DNA of 22,760 nucleotides, from NCBI GenBank assembly GCA_900553895.1, contig USFB01000031.1, positions 1-22,760 on the forward strand. The letters are read 5' to 3'. The notes beneath the pieces were generated by a model. The model did not search any database. It was not told the DNA's origin and saw nothing but the letters and a program-made list of their open reading frames with translations. Source of the DNA: an uncultured bacterium. GTDB lineage: Bacteria > Cyanobacteriota > Vampirovibrionia > Gastranaerophilales > Gastranaerophilaceae. The position numbers were made by a program, and so were the translations under genes. Shown here in pieces: positions 1 through 5,316 of this stretch (position 1 is the stretch's first letter; the number at the start of each line of letters is the position of its first letter).

Positions 1-27
1 GGAGTTCGAATCTCCTAACCTCCACCA
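1..27 (+). tRNA. 3' end of a tRNA gene (5' part outside window)
   Basis: Bases 1-16 form most of a T arm: stem GGAG (its first base lies outside the window), loop TTCGAAT, stem CTCCT. They are followed by an acceptor strand AACCTCC, discriminator A and an encoded CCA. The anticodon lies outside the window, so the isotype cannot be named. An acceptor beginning GGAGGTT is implied. The gene is the anchor of the direct repeat that starts at 21, and it is followed directly by an intrinsic terminator. Confidence 0.9.
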
Positions 28-59
28 TTTAAAATCAAGAGCCGAAAGGCTCTTTTTTA
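21..59 (+). repeat. Left 39-bp direct repeat (attL-like) of the tRNA-anchored island
   Basis: These 39 bases are identical to 3665-3703. The repeat begins with the last seven bases of the tRNA (TCCACCA) and includes the tRNA terminator hairpin. An identity block that starts inside a tRNA 3' end and leaves the tRNA intact is the classic footprint of tyrosine-recombinase integration. The base before it differs between the copies (C20 against T3664). Confidence 0.85.
37..58 (+). terminator. Intrinsic terminator of the tRNA
   Basis: The stem AAGAGCC/GGCTCTT (37-43 with 48-54) closes a GAAA tetraloop and runs into six T residues. It sits 10 nt after the tRNA CCA. An identical orphan copy lies at 3681-3702. 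Confidence 0.9.
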
Positions 60-268
60 GTGCTTTGAAAGTACTCATCCTTTGAAGAAATTATTACAGA
101 CTTAAATTCAGCGAAACAAACTTCCGCAATCGCTTTTTAGCAATATACCCTCTCTAAAATAATTATTTCTAAATTAGCCTTTTTTATTAAATAATAAACA
201 CATTTACAAACTATCGCGACAAAATTTATTTATATCAAAACGCATTAAAAATACTATACCTATATATA
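60..268. other. Non-coding island left end
   Basis: No gene was found here. Roughly 60-145 resembles 3704-3790, with shared blocks such as CAGACTTAAATTCAGC and AACTTCCGCAAT. The rest is AT-rich without a clear hairpin or promoter. Confidence 0.5.
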
Positions 269-1018
269 TTATGACATTGCTTGTGCTATCCGTGCATTTC
301 TTTTTTTAAGAAAATCAATAGTTTTATCATGCCATATAAACCATTCTTTTGTATTTTGTGGCAAAGGAGAATCTTTTAAATTGCCAGAACCTATATAAAT
401 ATTAACTTTTTTATAATCTTCTGAAACAATGTCTTGAAGGTAAAAATAATTAATATAACCTTTAAAATCATTAAAAAGATTGAAAAATTTTTCATCTGAT
501 TTTAAAACATAACTCAAAGGATTTTCTTTCCCTTCATAATATAATCGGATACATTCTATTGTTAAATCAACTCTATCTTTTATAAATGGAGAACATCCAC
601 GTCTTTGATTAATACTATTTCTATGTCTTGGGAATACTATCATTCCACCAATAGTATACGCTTTTCGAATATATTCTTCTTGAAATTGTTGATAGTTAGG
701 AAGTTCAACTTTCAATTCATCTATCAATGATTTCATTGTTGGCCATCTAAAACCATTTATCAAAGAATCACTACTAAGAACAAAATCTTTCCATAATAAA
801 ATGTTTGTTCCATAAGAATCTTGACTTGGTTGTAAATCCATATATTCACCATTTGGTAATTGTTTGCTCCATAGTATTTGGTGATATTTTTGTAATTTTT
901 TGTTATTGGTATCGGGATCTATGTTACTAGAACCATATCCATTATTATTTTCCCAAAAATTATTCCAATAATTTTTGGTATCATCGGCAAAATTTAAATT
1001 AGTATCAATTATTGACAT
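269..1018 (-). CDS. DUF6994-type conserved protein, island cargo
   Basis: This 249-aa soluble protein has no signal peptide or membrane segment. I recall the pattern as that of the DUF6994 family of uncharacterised proteins. The shared elements are a RYH/KYH-LLWSK-like motif near residues 45-55 (here KYHQILWSKQLPNGE), a central YTIGGMIVFP, then IKDRxDLTIECIRxxY, a F..F..Y..YF.LQDxVSEDY stretch and a C-terminal IDFLKKRNARI. No catalytic motif is recognised and the function is unknown. It is transcribed divergently from mqsR, with an 89-bp shared control region. It has no Shine-Dalgarno sequence: a -10-like TAAGTT preceded by TGC (1025-1030) lies exactly 6 nt before the ATG, which suggests a leaderless mRNA. 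Family assignment is from memory and moderately sure; a role in defence or toxin-antitoxin function is only suggested by position. Confidence 0.75.
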   Translation of the reverse strand: MSIIDTNLNFADDTKNYWNNFWENNNGYGSSNIDPDTNNKKLQKYHQILWSKQLPNGEYMDLQPSQDSYGTNILLWKDFVLSSDSLINGFRWPTMKSLIDELKVELPNYQQFQEEYIRKAYTIGGMIVFPRHRNSINQRRGCSPFIKDRVDLTIECIRLYYEGKENPLSYVLKSDEKFFNLFNDFKGYINYFYLQDIVSEDYKKVNIYIGSGNLKDSPLPQNTKEWFIWHDKTIDFLKKRNARIAQAMS

Positions 1019-1024
1019 GATAGA

Positions 1025-1053
1025 AACTTAGCATAAATAACTCTCAAACACAA
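1025..1053 (-). promoter_or_regulatory. Probable leaderless promoter of the DUF6994-type gene
   Basis: On the minus strand TTGTGT (1048-1053), a 17-bp spacer and TGc-TAAGTT (1025-1030) are followed by 6 nt and the ATG. An ATGCTA half-site overlaps the -10 on this strand (1029-1034), the same word that forms the mqsR palindrome. The -35 match is poor, so the call rests on spacing and the extended -10. Confidence 0.45.
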
Positions 1054-1072
1054 ATTTATAAATCCAGACATC

Positions 1073-1101
1073 TTGACAAAATAGTAGCATTATGCTACAA
1101 T
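1073..1101 (+). promoter_or_regulatory. mqsR promoter, leaderless type
   Basis: A perfect TTGACA (1073-1078), a 17-bp spacer and an extended -10 TGc-TACAAT (1096-1101) form a near-consensus promoter. The expected start point, about 7 nt past the -10, falls on the A of the mqsR ATG at 1108. No ribosome binding site fits upstream. Confidence 0.85.
1084..1098. promoter_or_regulatory. Palindromic operator between -35 and -10 of mqsRA
   Basis: GTAGCATTATGCTAC is a perfect 15-bp palindrome lying between the -35 and the -10 and overlapping the -10. It would be covered by a dimeric HTH repressor, which fits the known autoregulation of mqsRA by MqsA. Related words occur at 1029-1034 (TAGCAT) and 1112-1120 (AGCATAATG), so the whole divergent region may be one operator cluster. 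Confidence 0.75.
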
Positions 1102-1107
1102 GTTAAT

Positions 1108-1419
1108 ATGAAGCATAATGAAAAAAGAGTTCCACACTACAACCTAAAACTCATAAAAGAGTTAATTCAACAACAGAAATACTTAATTCGTAAAATTGCA
1201 ATAGAAAATGCTTTGTGTGATTTCGATTTAAAGTATAGGGATATAATATCTTATGTACTAAATATTGAAAACTCTTATTTTTACAAATCAATGACATCTG
1301 AATATGATAATAAGTTATGGCAAGATGTTTATCATGTTCCAATAGGTAAAGAAATTGCTTATGTTAAACTTCAAATAGTTTCAGATGAAAGTGTTGTTAT
1401 ACAATTCAAAAGGAAATAA
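1108..1419 (+). CDS. mqsR: MqsR-type toxin (mRNA interferase)
   Basis: This 103-aa protein matches the MqsR family along its length. It has a basic N-terminal KRVPHYNL, a FYKSMTSEYDN block, WQDVYHVP and a C-terminal VVIQFKRK. MqsR is a RelE-fold ribonuclease that cuts mRNA, with GCU preference in E. coli. The residues matching those reported important in E. coli MqsR (Lys56, Gln68, Tyr81, Lys96) appear here as Lys60, Gln72, Tyr85 and Lys101, so the toxin looks intact. As in E. coli the toxin gene comes first and the antitoxin second, with a 3-nt gap. The promoter places transcription start on the ATG, so translation is probably leaderless. The gene is island cargo. Confidence 0.9.
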   Translation: MKHNEKRVPHYNLKLIKELIQQQKYLIRKIAIENALCDFDLKYRDIISYVLNIENSYFYKSMTSEYDNKLWQDVYHVPIGKEIAYVKLQIVSDESVVIQFKRK

Positions 1420-1422
1420 ATT

Positions 1423-2058
1423 ATGAAAAAATGTCCAGAATGTAATCATGAATTAAAAAGAATAGAAAACGGAACTTTGCAAACGAAGCATAAAACTTCT
1501 AATGGTTGTAAAGATATTCTTGTTGAAAATTTATCTTATTCAAAATGTGATTATTGTAATGAAATTTTCTATAATCCTGATGATTTGGATAATTATGAAA
1601 TTCAATTTGAAAAAGCTCTTGAAAAAGAGAGAAAAAGTGAAAATCTTTTAACTGCAAAAGAAATCAAAGCTATTAGAAAGAAATATAACCTAACGCAATT
1701 ACAATTAGAATTGTTATTAAAAATAGGTCCTAAAAATGTCGCAAAATGGGAAACATATAAATCAAACCAATCAAAGACTATTGATAAACTTTTGCGTAAT
1801 ATGAATGATGATTATTGCTTCTTTTTGAAAATGTTAAGTAACGTTGAAATAAAAGATTTTAATAACATTATTAATGAACATAGTTTTTATTTAGAAAATA
1901 TCTCTATTTTAGAGTTAATTTCTAAATTTTATCCTGATATAAATATCAAAAATGTTAGTAAAGATTTTATATCTTATGTTAGAAAAGTTATTGAAAATCT
2001 ATTAGCAACAGAGGTTGTTGAACAAAATTCTCAATTAATATTAAAGGAGGCTATTTAG
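1423..2058 (+). CDS. mqsA: MqsA-type antitoxin with long C-terminal extension
   Basis: This 211-aa protein has a zinc-ribbon N-terminus with CPEC (Cys4, Cys7) and CDYC (Cys42, Cys45), the YgiT/MqsA pattern. A linker follows, then an Xre-like HTH at about 77-127 (LTAKEIKAIRKKYNLTQ, then IGPKNVAKWETY). In MqsA the zinc domain neutralises MqsR and the HTH binds the operator. E. coli MqsA has about 131 residues, so about 80 extra residues (132-211) follow the HTH and match nothing I recognise. Such tails in toxin-antitoxin-chaperone systems make the antitoxin depend on a partner. The next gene starts on the base after this stop, so it is a candidate partner. Autoregulation through 1084-1098 is expected. 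Confidence 0.88.
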   Translation: MKKCPECNHELKRIENGTLQTKHKTSNGCKDILVENLSYSKCDYCNEIFYNPDDLDNYEIQFEKALEKERKSENLLTAKEIKAIRKKYNLTQLQLELLLKIGPKNVAKWETYKSNQSKTIDKLLRNMNDDYCFFLKMLSNVEIKDFNNIINEHSFYLENISILELISKFYPDINIKNVSKDFISYVRKVIENLLATEVVEQNSQLILKEAI

Positions 2059-2721
2059 ATGGAAGAAGAAAGAACATTACGCTTAATAAGTTCTCAGAAA
2101 GATACGCCTTTAACTTCTGAGCAGTTTGAGAATTTATTAAACAAAAATAATGAAAATAAATTAGATTATGATACATTGGCAAATAAAGTTGCAATGAAGT
2201 TAAACACTCAAGTTGGAGAAGAATTAAGGAGAAATTCTGAAAAAATTGATCAATTAACAAGTGGTATTACAGACTTGATAAACGAATTTAAAAAACAAAG
2301 TGTAGATGAAAATAATTCTTCTTTTAAGGTAGCAAGAGCAAATGAAAAAGCTAATTTTACAATAAATTCTTTAGATTCTCATATTACGCATATAATTTCT
2401 TGTTCTCATATTGCAGAATGCTATCATCTTGTAACAGATAAAGATGTCACAAAGGTTTCTGTTAATAAAGCTAGGAACTTATTAATAGATTTAAATTTAT
2501 TAACCGATGGAAATTTTGTATCGAAAGCTTTAAATGGAAGTAAAACGGTAACAAAAAAATACCATTTTTCTATATTCTCTGAAATTAAAAATAGACTAAT
2601 GGCACCTGCAAATTATGGTATAACGGTGGAAATATCAGAAAAATGGCGTAGAATTGCTTTTATTCCAGACGATGAAGAGATAAAGATAAAAATTGATGAA
2701 ATATTTAGTATGTTAAATTAA
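2059..2721 (+). CDS. Unknown third protein of the mqsRA operon
   Basis: This 220-aa protein is not a family I recognise. The start is fixed by a strong AAAGGAGG (2043-2050) 8 nt upstream, and the ATG abuts the mqsA stop, so the two are translationally linked. Residues about 35-80 are polar and helical (LANKVAMKLNTQVGEELRRNSEKIDQLTSGITDLINEFKKQ) and could form a coiled coil. A C-terminal half rich in mixed helix and strand ends with EKWRRIAFIPDDEEIKIKIDEIFSML. No signal peptide or membrane helix is seen. It does not look like a SecB-type chaperone, the usual third partner in tripartite toxin-antitoxin systems, but occupies that position. A role with the toxin-antitoxin pair is inference. Confidence 0.8.
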   Translation: MEEERTLRLISSQKDTPLTSEQFENLLNKNNENKLDYDTLANKVAMKLNTQVGEELRRNSEKIDQLTSGITDLINEFKKQSVDENNSSFKVARANEKANFTINSLDSHITHIISCSHIAECYHLVTDKDVTKVSVNKARNLLIDLNLLTDGNFVSKALNGSKTVTKKYHFSIFSEIKNRLMAPANYGITVEISEKWRRIAFIPDDEEIKIKIDEIFSMLN

Positions 2722-2776
2722 GGATTTTTGTTTTTAAGTTTTATGTATAATAAGTTCAAAGAGGTTAGGAGGTAGC

Positions 2777-3505
2777 ATGCAACCTTTAGAAATAATGGCT
2801 TGGCTGTTGTGTAGGTGTTTGTATTATGCAAAAATATTGTTTAGAGCATTTGTTGTGATAATTGTTTTGTGTATTATATTTAATCTTAATAATATTATTA
2901 ATTGGTTAGATGCATTGAATTTATCATTTTATATCAAAAAATATGAACTAATGCAACTTATATCAGGGATTATATCAGGCTTAATCACTTTTATTGCAAT
3001 GAAATATATTGATGATTTGAATAAAAAAAGAATTTATAACGAAGAACTAATAAAACAAAAATTTGAAATGGAACAACAATATGAAACATTGTTAGAACAA
3101 TTTTTTGAAGATTTACAAATTTTGAAAAATTCAAAACAAGGATATGTAACATTAAATGCACAAGGAGATTTTATTGAGTTTTTATCACATTTTAGTACTA
3201 TAGCTTTTGATATTTTTCAACAATTAGAAAAAATGGAAAAGTTTTTTCCACTATATAAAATGGATTTTTATACACACAGGTTGTATAGATACAAATATAT
3301 GTCAAGAGGAGCAGATAAAGCAATCAATGCTATTAAAGAAGGCAAATTAGACTACCTAAAAAGTAAAACTTCAAAAACGGTGCAATGTCCTAAAATTGAA
3401 GAATTTGTTATGTATCGTTGGCCAATAGAATCATTTGATAAAATATCGAAAGATGTGTATAACGAATTAATGAGATTAAGTAAGAAATCTAGGTCTTTAA
3501 GCTAA
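2777..3505 (+). CDS. Two-helix membrane protein with cytoplasmic coiled coil, island cargo
   Basis: This 242-aa protein has hydrophobic segments at about 17-37 and 58-77. They are followed by a charged helical stretch (about 78-115, LNKKRIYNEELIKQKFEMEQQYETLLEQFFEDL) and a soluble domain of about 125 residues. The family is not recognised. AGGAGG at 2767-2772 lies only 4 nt before the ATG, a short but usable spacing. It starts 55 nt after the preceding gene, with a TATAAT (2746-2751) in the gap, so it may have its own promoter. The layout of membrane anchor, coiled coil and soluble tail is common in membrane-acting effectors of defence systems and in inner-membrane sensors, but nothing here proves either. 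Confidence 0.75.
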   Translation: MQPLEIMAWLLCRCLYYAKILFRAFVVIIVLCIIFNLNNIINWLDALNLSFYIKKYELMQLISGIISGLITFIAMKYIDDLNKKRIYNEELIKQKFEMEQQYETLLEQFFEDLQILKNSKQGYVTLNAQGDFIEFLSHFSTIAFDIFQQLEKMEKFFPLYKMDFYTHRLYRYKYMSRGADKAINAIKEGKLDYLKSKTSKTVQCPKIEEFVMYRWPIESFDKISKDVYNELMRLSKKSRSLS

Positions 3506-3664
3506 TAACTTAACTACATTTAAAAATTAATTCTGATAATTCTACATTTTTTTACGTAAAATTTTTTCAATTTCCAATTATAAAAAATGCGGATTTCTGA
3601 CATACTTCAATCCTACATCACTAGGCGATTTTGGTGATTTCAAGTTTTAAATCGTATGTCAAGT
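3506..3664. other. Non-coding island right end with inverted repeats
   Basis: AT-rich spacer without a gene. It carries an inverted repeat TGACATAC (3598-3605) and GTATGTCA (3654-3661), with a smaller inner pair ATCAC/GTGAT. The outer arm ends 3 bases before the right 39-bp repeat. This may be a recombinase or excisionase arm site, or simply a hairpin. Confidence 0.5.
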
Positions 3665-3703
3665 TCCACCATTTAAAATCAAGAGCCGAAAGGCTCTTTT
3701 TTA
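3665..3703 (+). repeat. Right 39-bp direct repeat (attR-like)
   Basis: This block is identical to 21-59. Here TCCACCA is not preceded by a tRNA, so it is an orphan tRNA 3' tip plus terminator. It marks the right island boundary, and the sequence beyond it is probably the original chromosomal flank of the tRNA. Confidence 0.85.
3681..3702 (+). terminator. Orphan copy of the tRNA terminator
   Basis: The same AAGAGCC-GAAA-GGCTCTT hairpin and T run as at 37-58. It may now stop plus-strand transcripts leaving the island. Confidence 0.75.
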
Positions 3704-3811
3704 ATGTATTTTAGTACTAAGACTTTTCGAAGCAATTATTGCAGACTTAAATTCAGCCAATCCAACTTCCGCAATTCCTTGTTTTGCGAGTTTTACTGGC
3801 TTTTTTTATGT

Positions 3812-3922
3812 AGCAAATCAATTAATAATTCTCCATTTATAGCAATAGAGGTTGACAGATACAAATATCACCAAGAAGGAACGCCCCGAGCTGAGCGTGA
3901 TAAACTCAAAAACAAAGGATAA
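3812..3922 (+). pseudogene. Remnant of a PD-(D/E)XK-type nuclease domain
   Basis: An open stretch encodes NNSPFIAIEVDRYKYHQEGT followed by RAERDKLKNKG and a stop. This closely resembles the nuclease core (AIEVDGxxxH...xxERDxxKxxI) found at the C-terminus of DUF2726-like and helicase-associated endonucleases. The usual Gly after EVD is Arg here. The helices that normally follow are missing after the stop, and nothing upstream matches the rest of such a protein. It is a fragment, not a gene. An ATG at 3704 opens the same frame, but residues 1-35 of that frame look like translated flank. Confidence 0.55.
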
Positions 3923-3954
3923 ACAAATTTTTCTCAAAATGCGAAATAGTATTT

Positions 3955-3983
3955 TATACAATTAAACCTTCTTGTATTATAAT
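3955..3983 (+). promoter_or_regulatory. Probable promoter of the small secreted protein gene
   Basis: TATACA (3955-3960), a 17-bp spacer and a perfect TATAAT (3978-3983). The start point is expected near 3990, giving a leader of about 40 nt that contains GAGG (4021-4024) before the ATG. Confidence 0.6.
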
Positions 3984-4029
3984 AATGAAAGCATTTTGAT
4001 TGGTCAATTAAAGAAATTTTGAGGTTTTA

Positions 4030-4251
4030 ATGAAAAAAGTATTATTTTCTATTATCTTATTAATAGGCTTGTTTTTGCCACTAAATAGTTTTGCCGATAC
4101 GGTTGTTTACAATACAAAAACAGGGAAATACCATGCGCAGAGTTGTGCCAGTGCAAAAAAGTGTACTGTGAATTGTATAAAAATTGGTAGAAAACAAGCA
4201 GTTCAGCGTGGTGGTGTTCCTTGCAAAATTTGTGGTGCTAAAAGTTATTGA
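4030..4251 (+). CDS. Small exported Cys-rich protein, Ada-type metal-binding-like
   Basis: This 73-aa protein has a clear signal peptide (MKK, hydrophobic 4-18, likely cleavage after SFA at 22). The mature 51 residues carry VYNTKTGKYHAQSC, then five Cys in all (39, 45, 49, 65, 68), ending GGVPCKICGA. The pattern xYxxxxGKxYHxxxC...A...GxxPCxxC is that of the Ada-type zinc-binding/CxxC modules also seen in small secreted proteins and at the end of some ComEC/nuclease proteins. Metal binding or disulfides outside the membrane are plausible, but the function is unknown. The start is supported by GAGG 5 nt upstream and by the signal peptide. It is monocistronic and convergent with the Xer gene. 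Confidence 0.8.
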   Translation: MKKVLFSIILLIGLFLPLNSFADTVVYNTKTGKYHAQSCASAKKCTVNCIKIGRKQAVQRGGVPCKICGAKSY

Positions 4252-4306
4252 TAGATTCTTTTAAAATCTGTGCGTGATTAATTGTCGGAGATTTTGCCGT
4301 ATTAAT

Positions 4307-5236
4307 TTATGTATTTGTTGTATAAGTTTGACTGTGCGGATGTGCAGACTCGTAAACATCTTTCATGTGTTTCATTGAAATGTGTGTATAAATTTGGGTA
4401 TTAGAAATTCCAGCGTGCCCCAAGAGCTCTTGCACAACCCTTAAATCTGCGCCGTTTTCAATCAATTTGGTTGCAAAGCTATGTCGAAAAACGTGTGGTG
4501 TAACTTTTTTAGGGAGTTCAATTTTTTCTACAATTTCATTTATTACCTTTCTGACAGTTTTGTTTTGAAGTCTGTAACCTGTGTTATTTATGAATAACGG
4601 AGTGTCTTCATTTATTTCGTCAGTGTTATATTCAGGTGCAATAAGTTGTCGCGCAGAATTTATATACTGAATTAAGTATCCTTTTGCTCTGTCTGAAACA
4701 AGCACAATCCTTTCTTTCGCGCCTTTACCAAAAACCCTTATTTCGTTTTCGTCGAGGTTTAAATCCCCAAAATTCAAGTTGCTCAATTCTGAAATACGCA
4801 TGCCGGTTGCCCATAAAAGCTCTAGGATTACGCGATTCCTAAAACCTGCAGGAGTTTCAATTTTAACATTATTCAAGATTCGCTCAACTTCTTCCGGTGT
4901 TAAAAATTTAGGTAAAGATTTCGGACGCTTTGGTGCGGATAAAGAGATTGCAGGATTTGAATCTATGTAACGTTCTCGAAAAAGAAACTTATAAAAAGTC
5001 CTTATAGCGGCAATTTTTCTTGCTATTGTTGTTTTTTTGTAATCAAATCTTTGAATAAAATGTAAATATTCTCTAAGCTTGTTAAAATCAACATCTATAC
5101 AGCTTGTATTATTAAGCCATAATATAAAACTTACAATATCAGAAGAATAAGCAGAAAGCGTATGTTCGGAAAAGTTTTTTTCTACACTTAAATATGTCTT
5201 AAAATCTTCGAGATATTGTTTTTCTGTTTCTTGCAT
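4307..5236 (-). CDS. xerC: Tyrosine recombinase, XerC/XerD type
   Basis: This 309-aa protein has an N-terminal SAM-like core-binding domain (about 1-90, with LSVEKNFSEHTLSAYSSDI). The C-terminal catalytic domain carries all active residues: Arg147 (GMRISEL), Lys171 (GKGAKER), His248 and Arg251 (HVFRHSFATKL), His274 (LLGHAGISNTQIYTH) and nucleophile Tyr283. Xer proteins resolve chromosome dimers at dif near the divisome. Length and the C-terminal VYESAHPHS fit XerC better than XerD, but the two cannot be separated safely by eye. It lies 600 bp outside the island and diverges from rimO. It looks like a chromosomal gene, though Xer enzymes can be hijacked by elements that lack an integrase. Confidence 0.88.
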   Translation of the reverse strand: MQETEKQYLEDFKTYLSVEKNFSEHTLSAYSSDIVSFILWLNNTSCIDVDFNKLREYLHFIQRFDYKKTTIARKIAAIRTFYKFLFRERYIDSNPAISLSAPKRPKSLPKFLTPEEVERILNNVKIETPAGFRNRVILELLWATGMRISELSNLNFGDLNLDENEIRVFGKGAKERIVLVSDRAKGYLIQYINSARQLIAPEYNTDEINEDTPLFINNTGYRLQNKTVRKVINEIVEKIELPKKVTPHVFRHSFATKLIENGADLRVVQELLGHAGISNTQIYTHISMKHMKDVYESAHPHSQTYTTNT

Positions 5237-5279
5237 ACTCTCTGCCCTCTTTCGCTATTATAGTTTATGTTTCCAAACT

Positions 5280-5310
5280 TTGCAAATATATAACTTATTT
5301 ATGCTACAAT
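5280..5310 (+). promoter_or_regulatory. rimO promoter, leaderless type
   Basis: An extended -10 TGc-TACAAT (5305-5310) lies exactly 6 nt before the rimO ATG. A weak TTGCAA (5280-5285) lies 19 bp upstream. No Shine-Dalgarno sequence fits. The -10 and its distance to ATG are the same as in the mqsR promoter. Confidence 0.65.
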
Positions 5311-5316
5311 TTTTGT

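Larger units (their letters stand above)
21..3664. mobile_element. tRNA-associated mini genomic island, no recombinase inside
   Basis: About 3.64 kb lies between two perfect 39-bp repeats. The cargo is a DUF6994-type gene, an mqsRA toxin-antitoxin pair with a third gene, and a membrane protein. No integrase, excisionase or replication gene is visible, so it is either a decayed island or a satellite mobilised in trans. The genes inside look more AT-rich than the housekeeping genes that follow. Both repeat copies continue into a stretch of about 85 bp that is similar but not identical (60-145 against 3704-3790). This suggests the element brought its own version of the tRNA downstream flank. Confidence 0.7.

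Noticed and set aside
2059..2721. Third gene of the mqsRA operon as a SecB-like chaperone
   Set aside because: Its sequence does not show the SecB pattern as far as can be judged by eye. It was kept as unknown.
3704..3811. The upstream part of the open frame starting at 3704
   Set aside because: Its first 35 residues are translated flank that is homologous to the non-coding left flank. Only the C-terminal part resembles a protein.
4307..5236. The Xer gene as the island's own integrase
   Set aside because: It lies outside the repeats, has the length and motifs of a chromosomal XerC/D, and is separated from the island by an unrelated gene. Action in trans remains possible.
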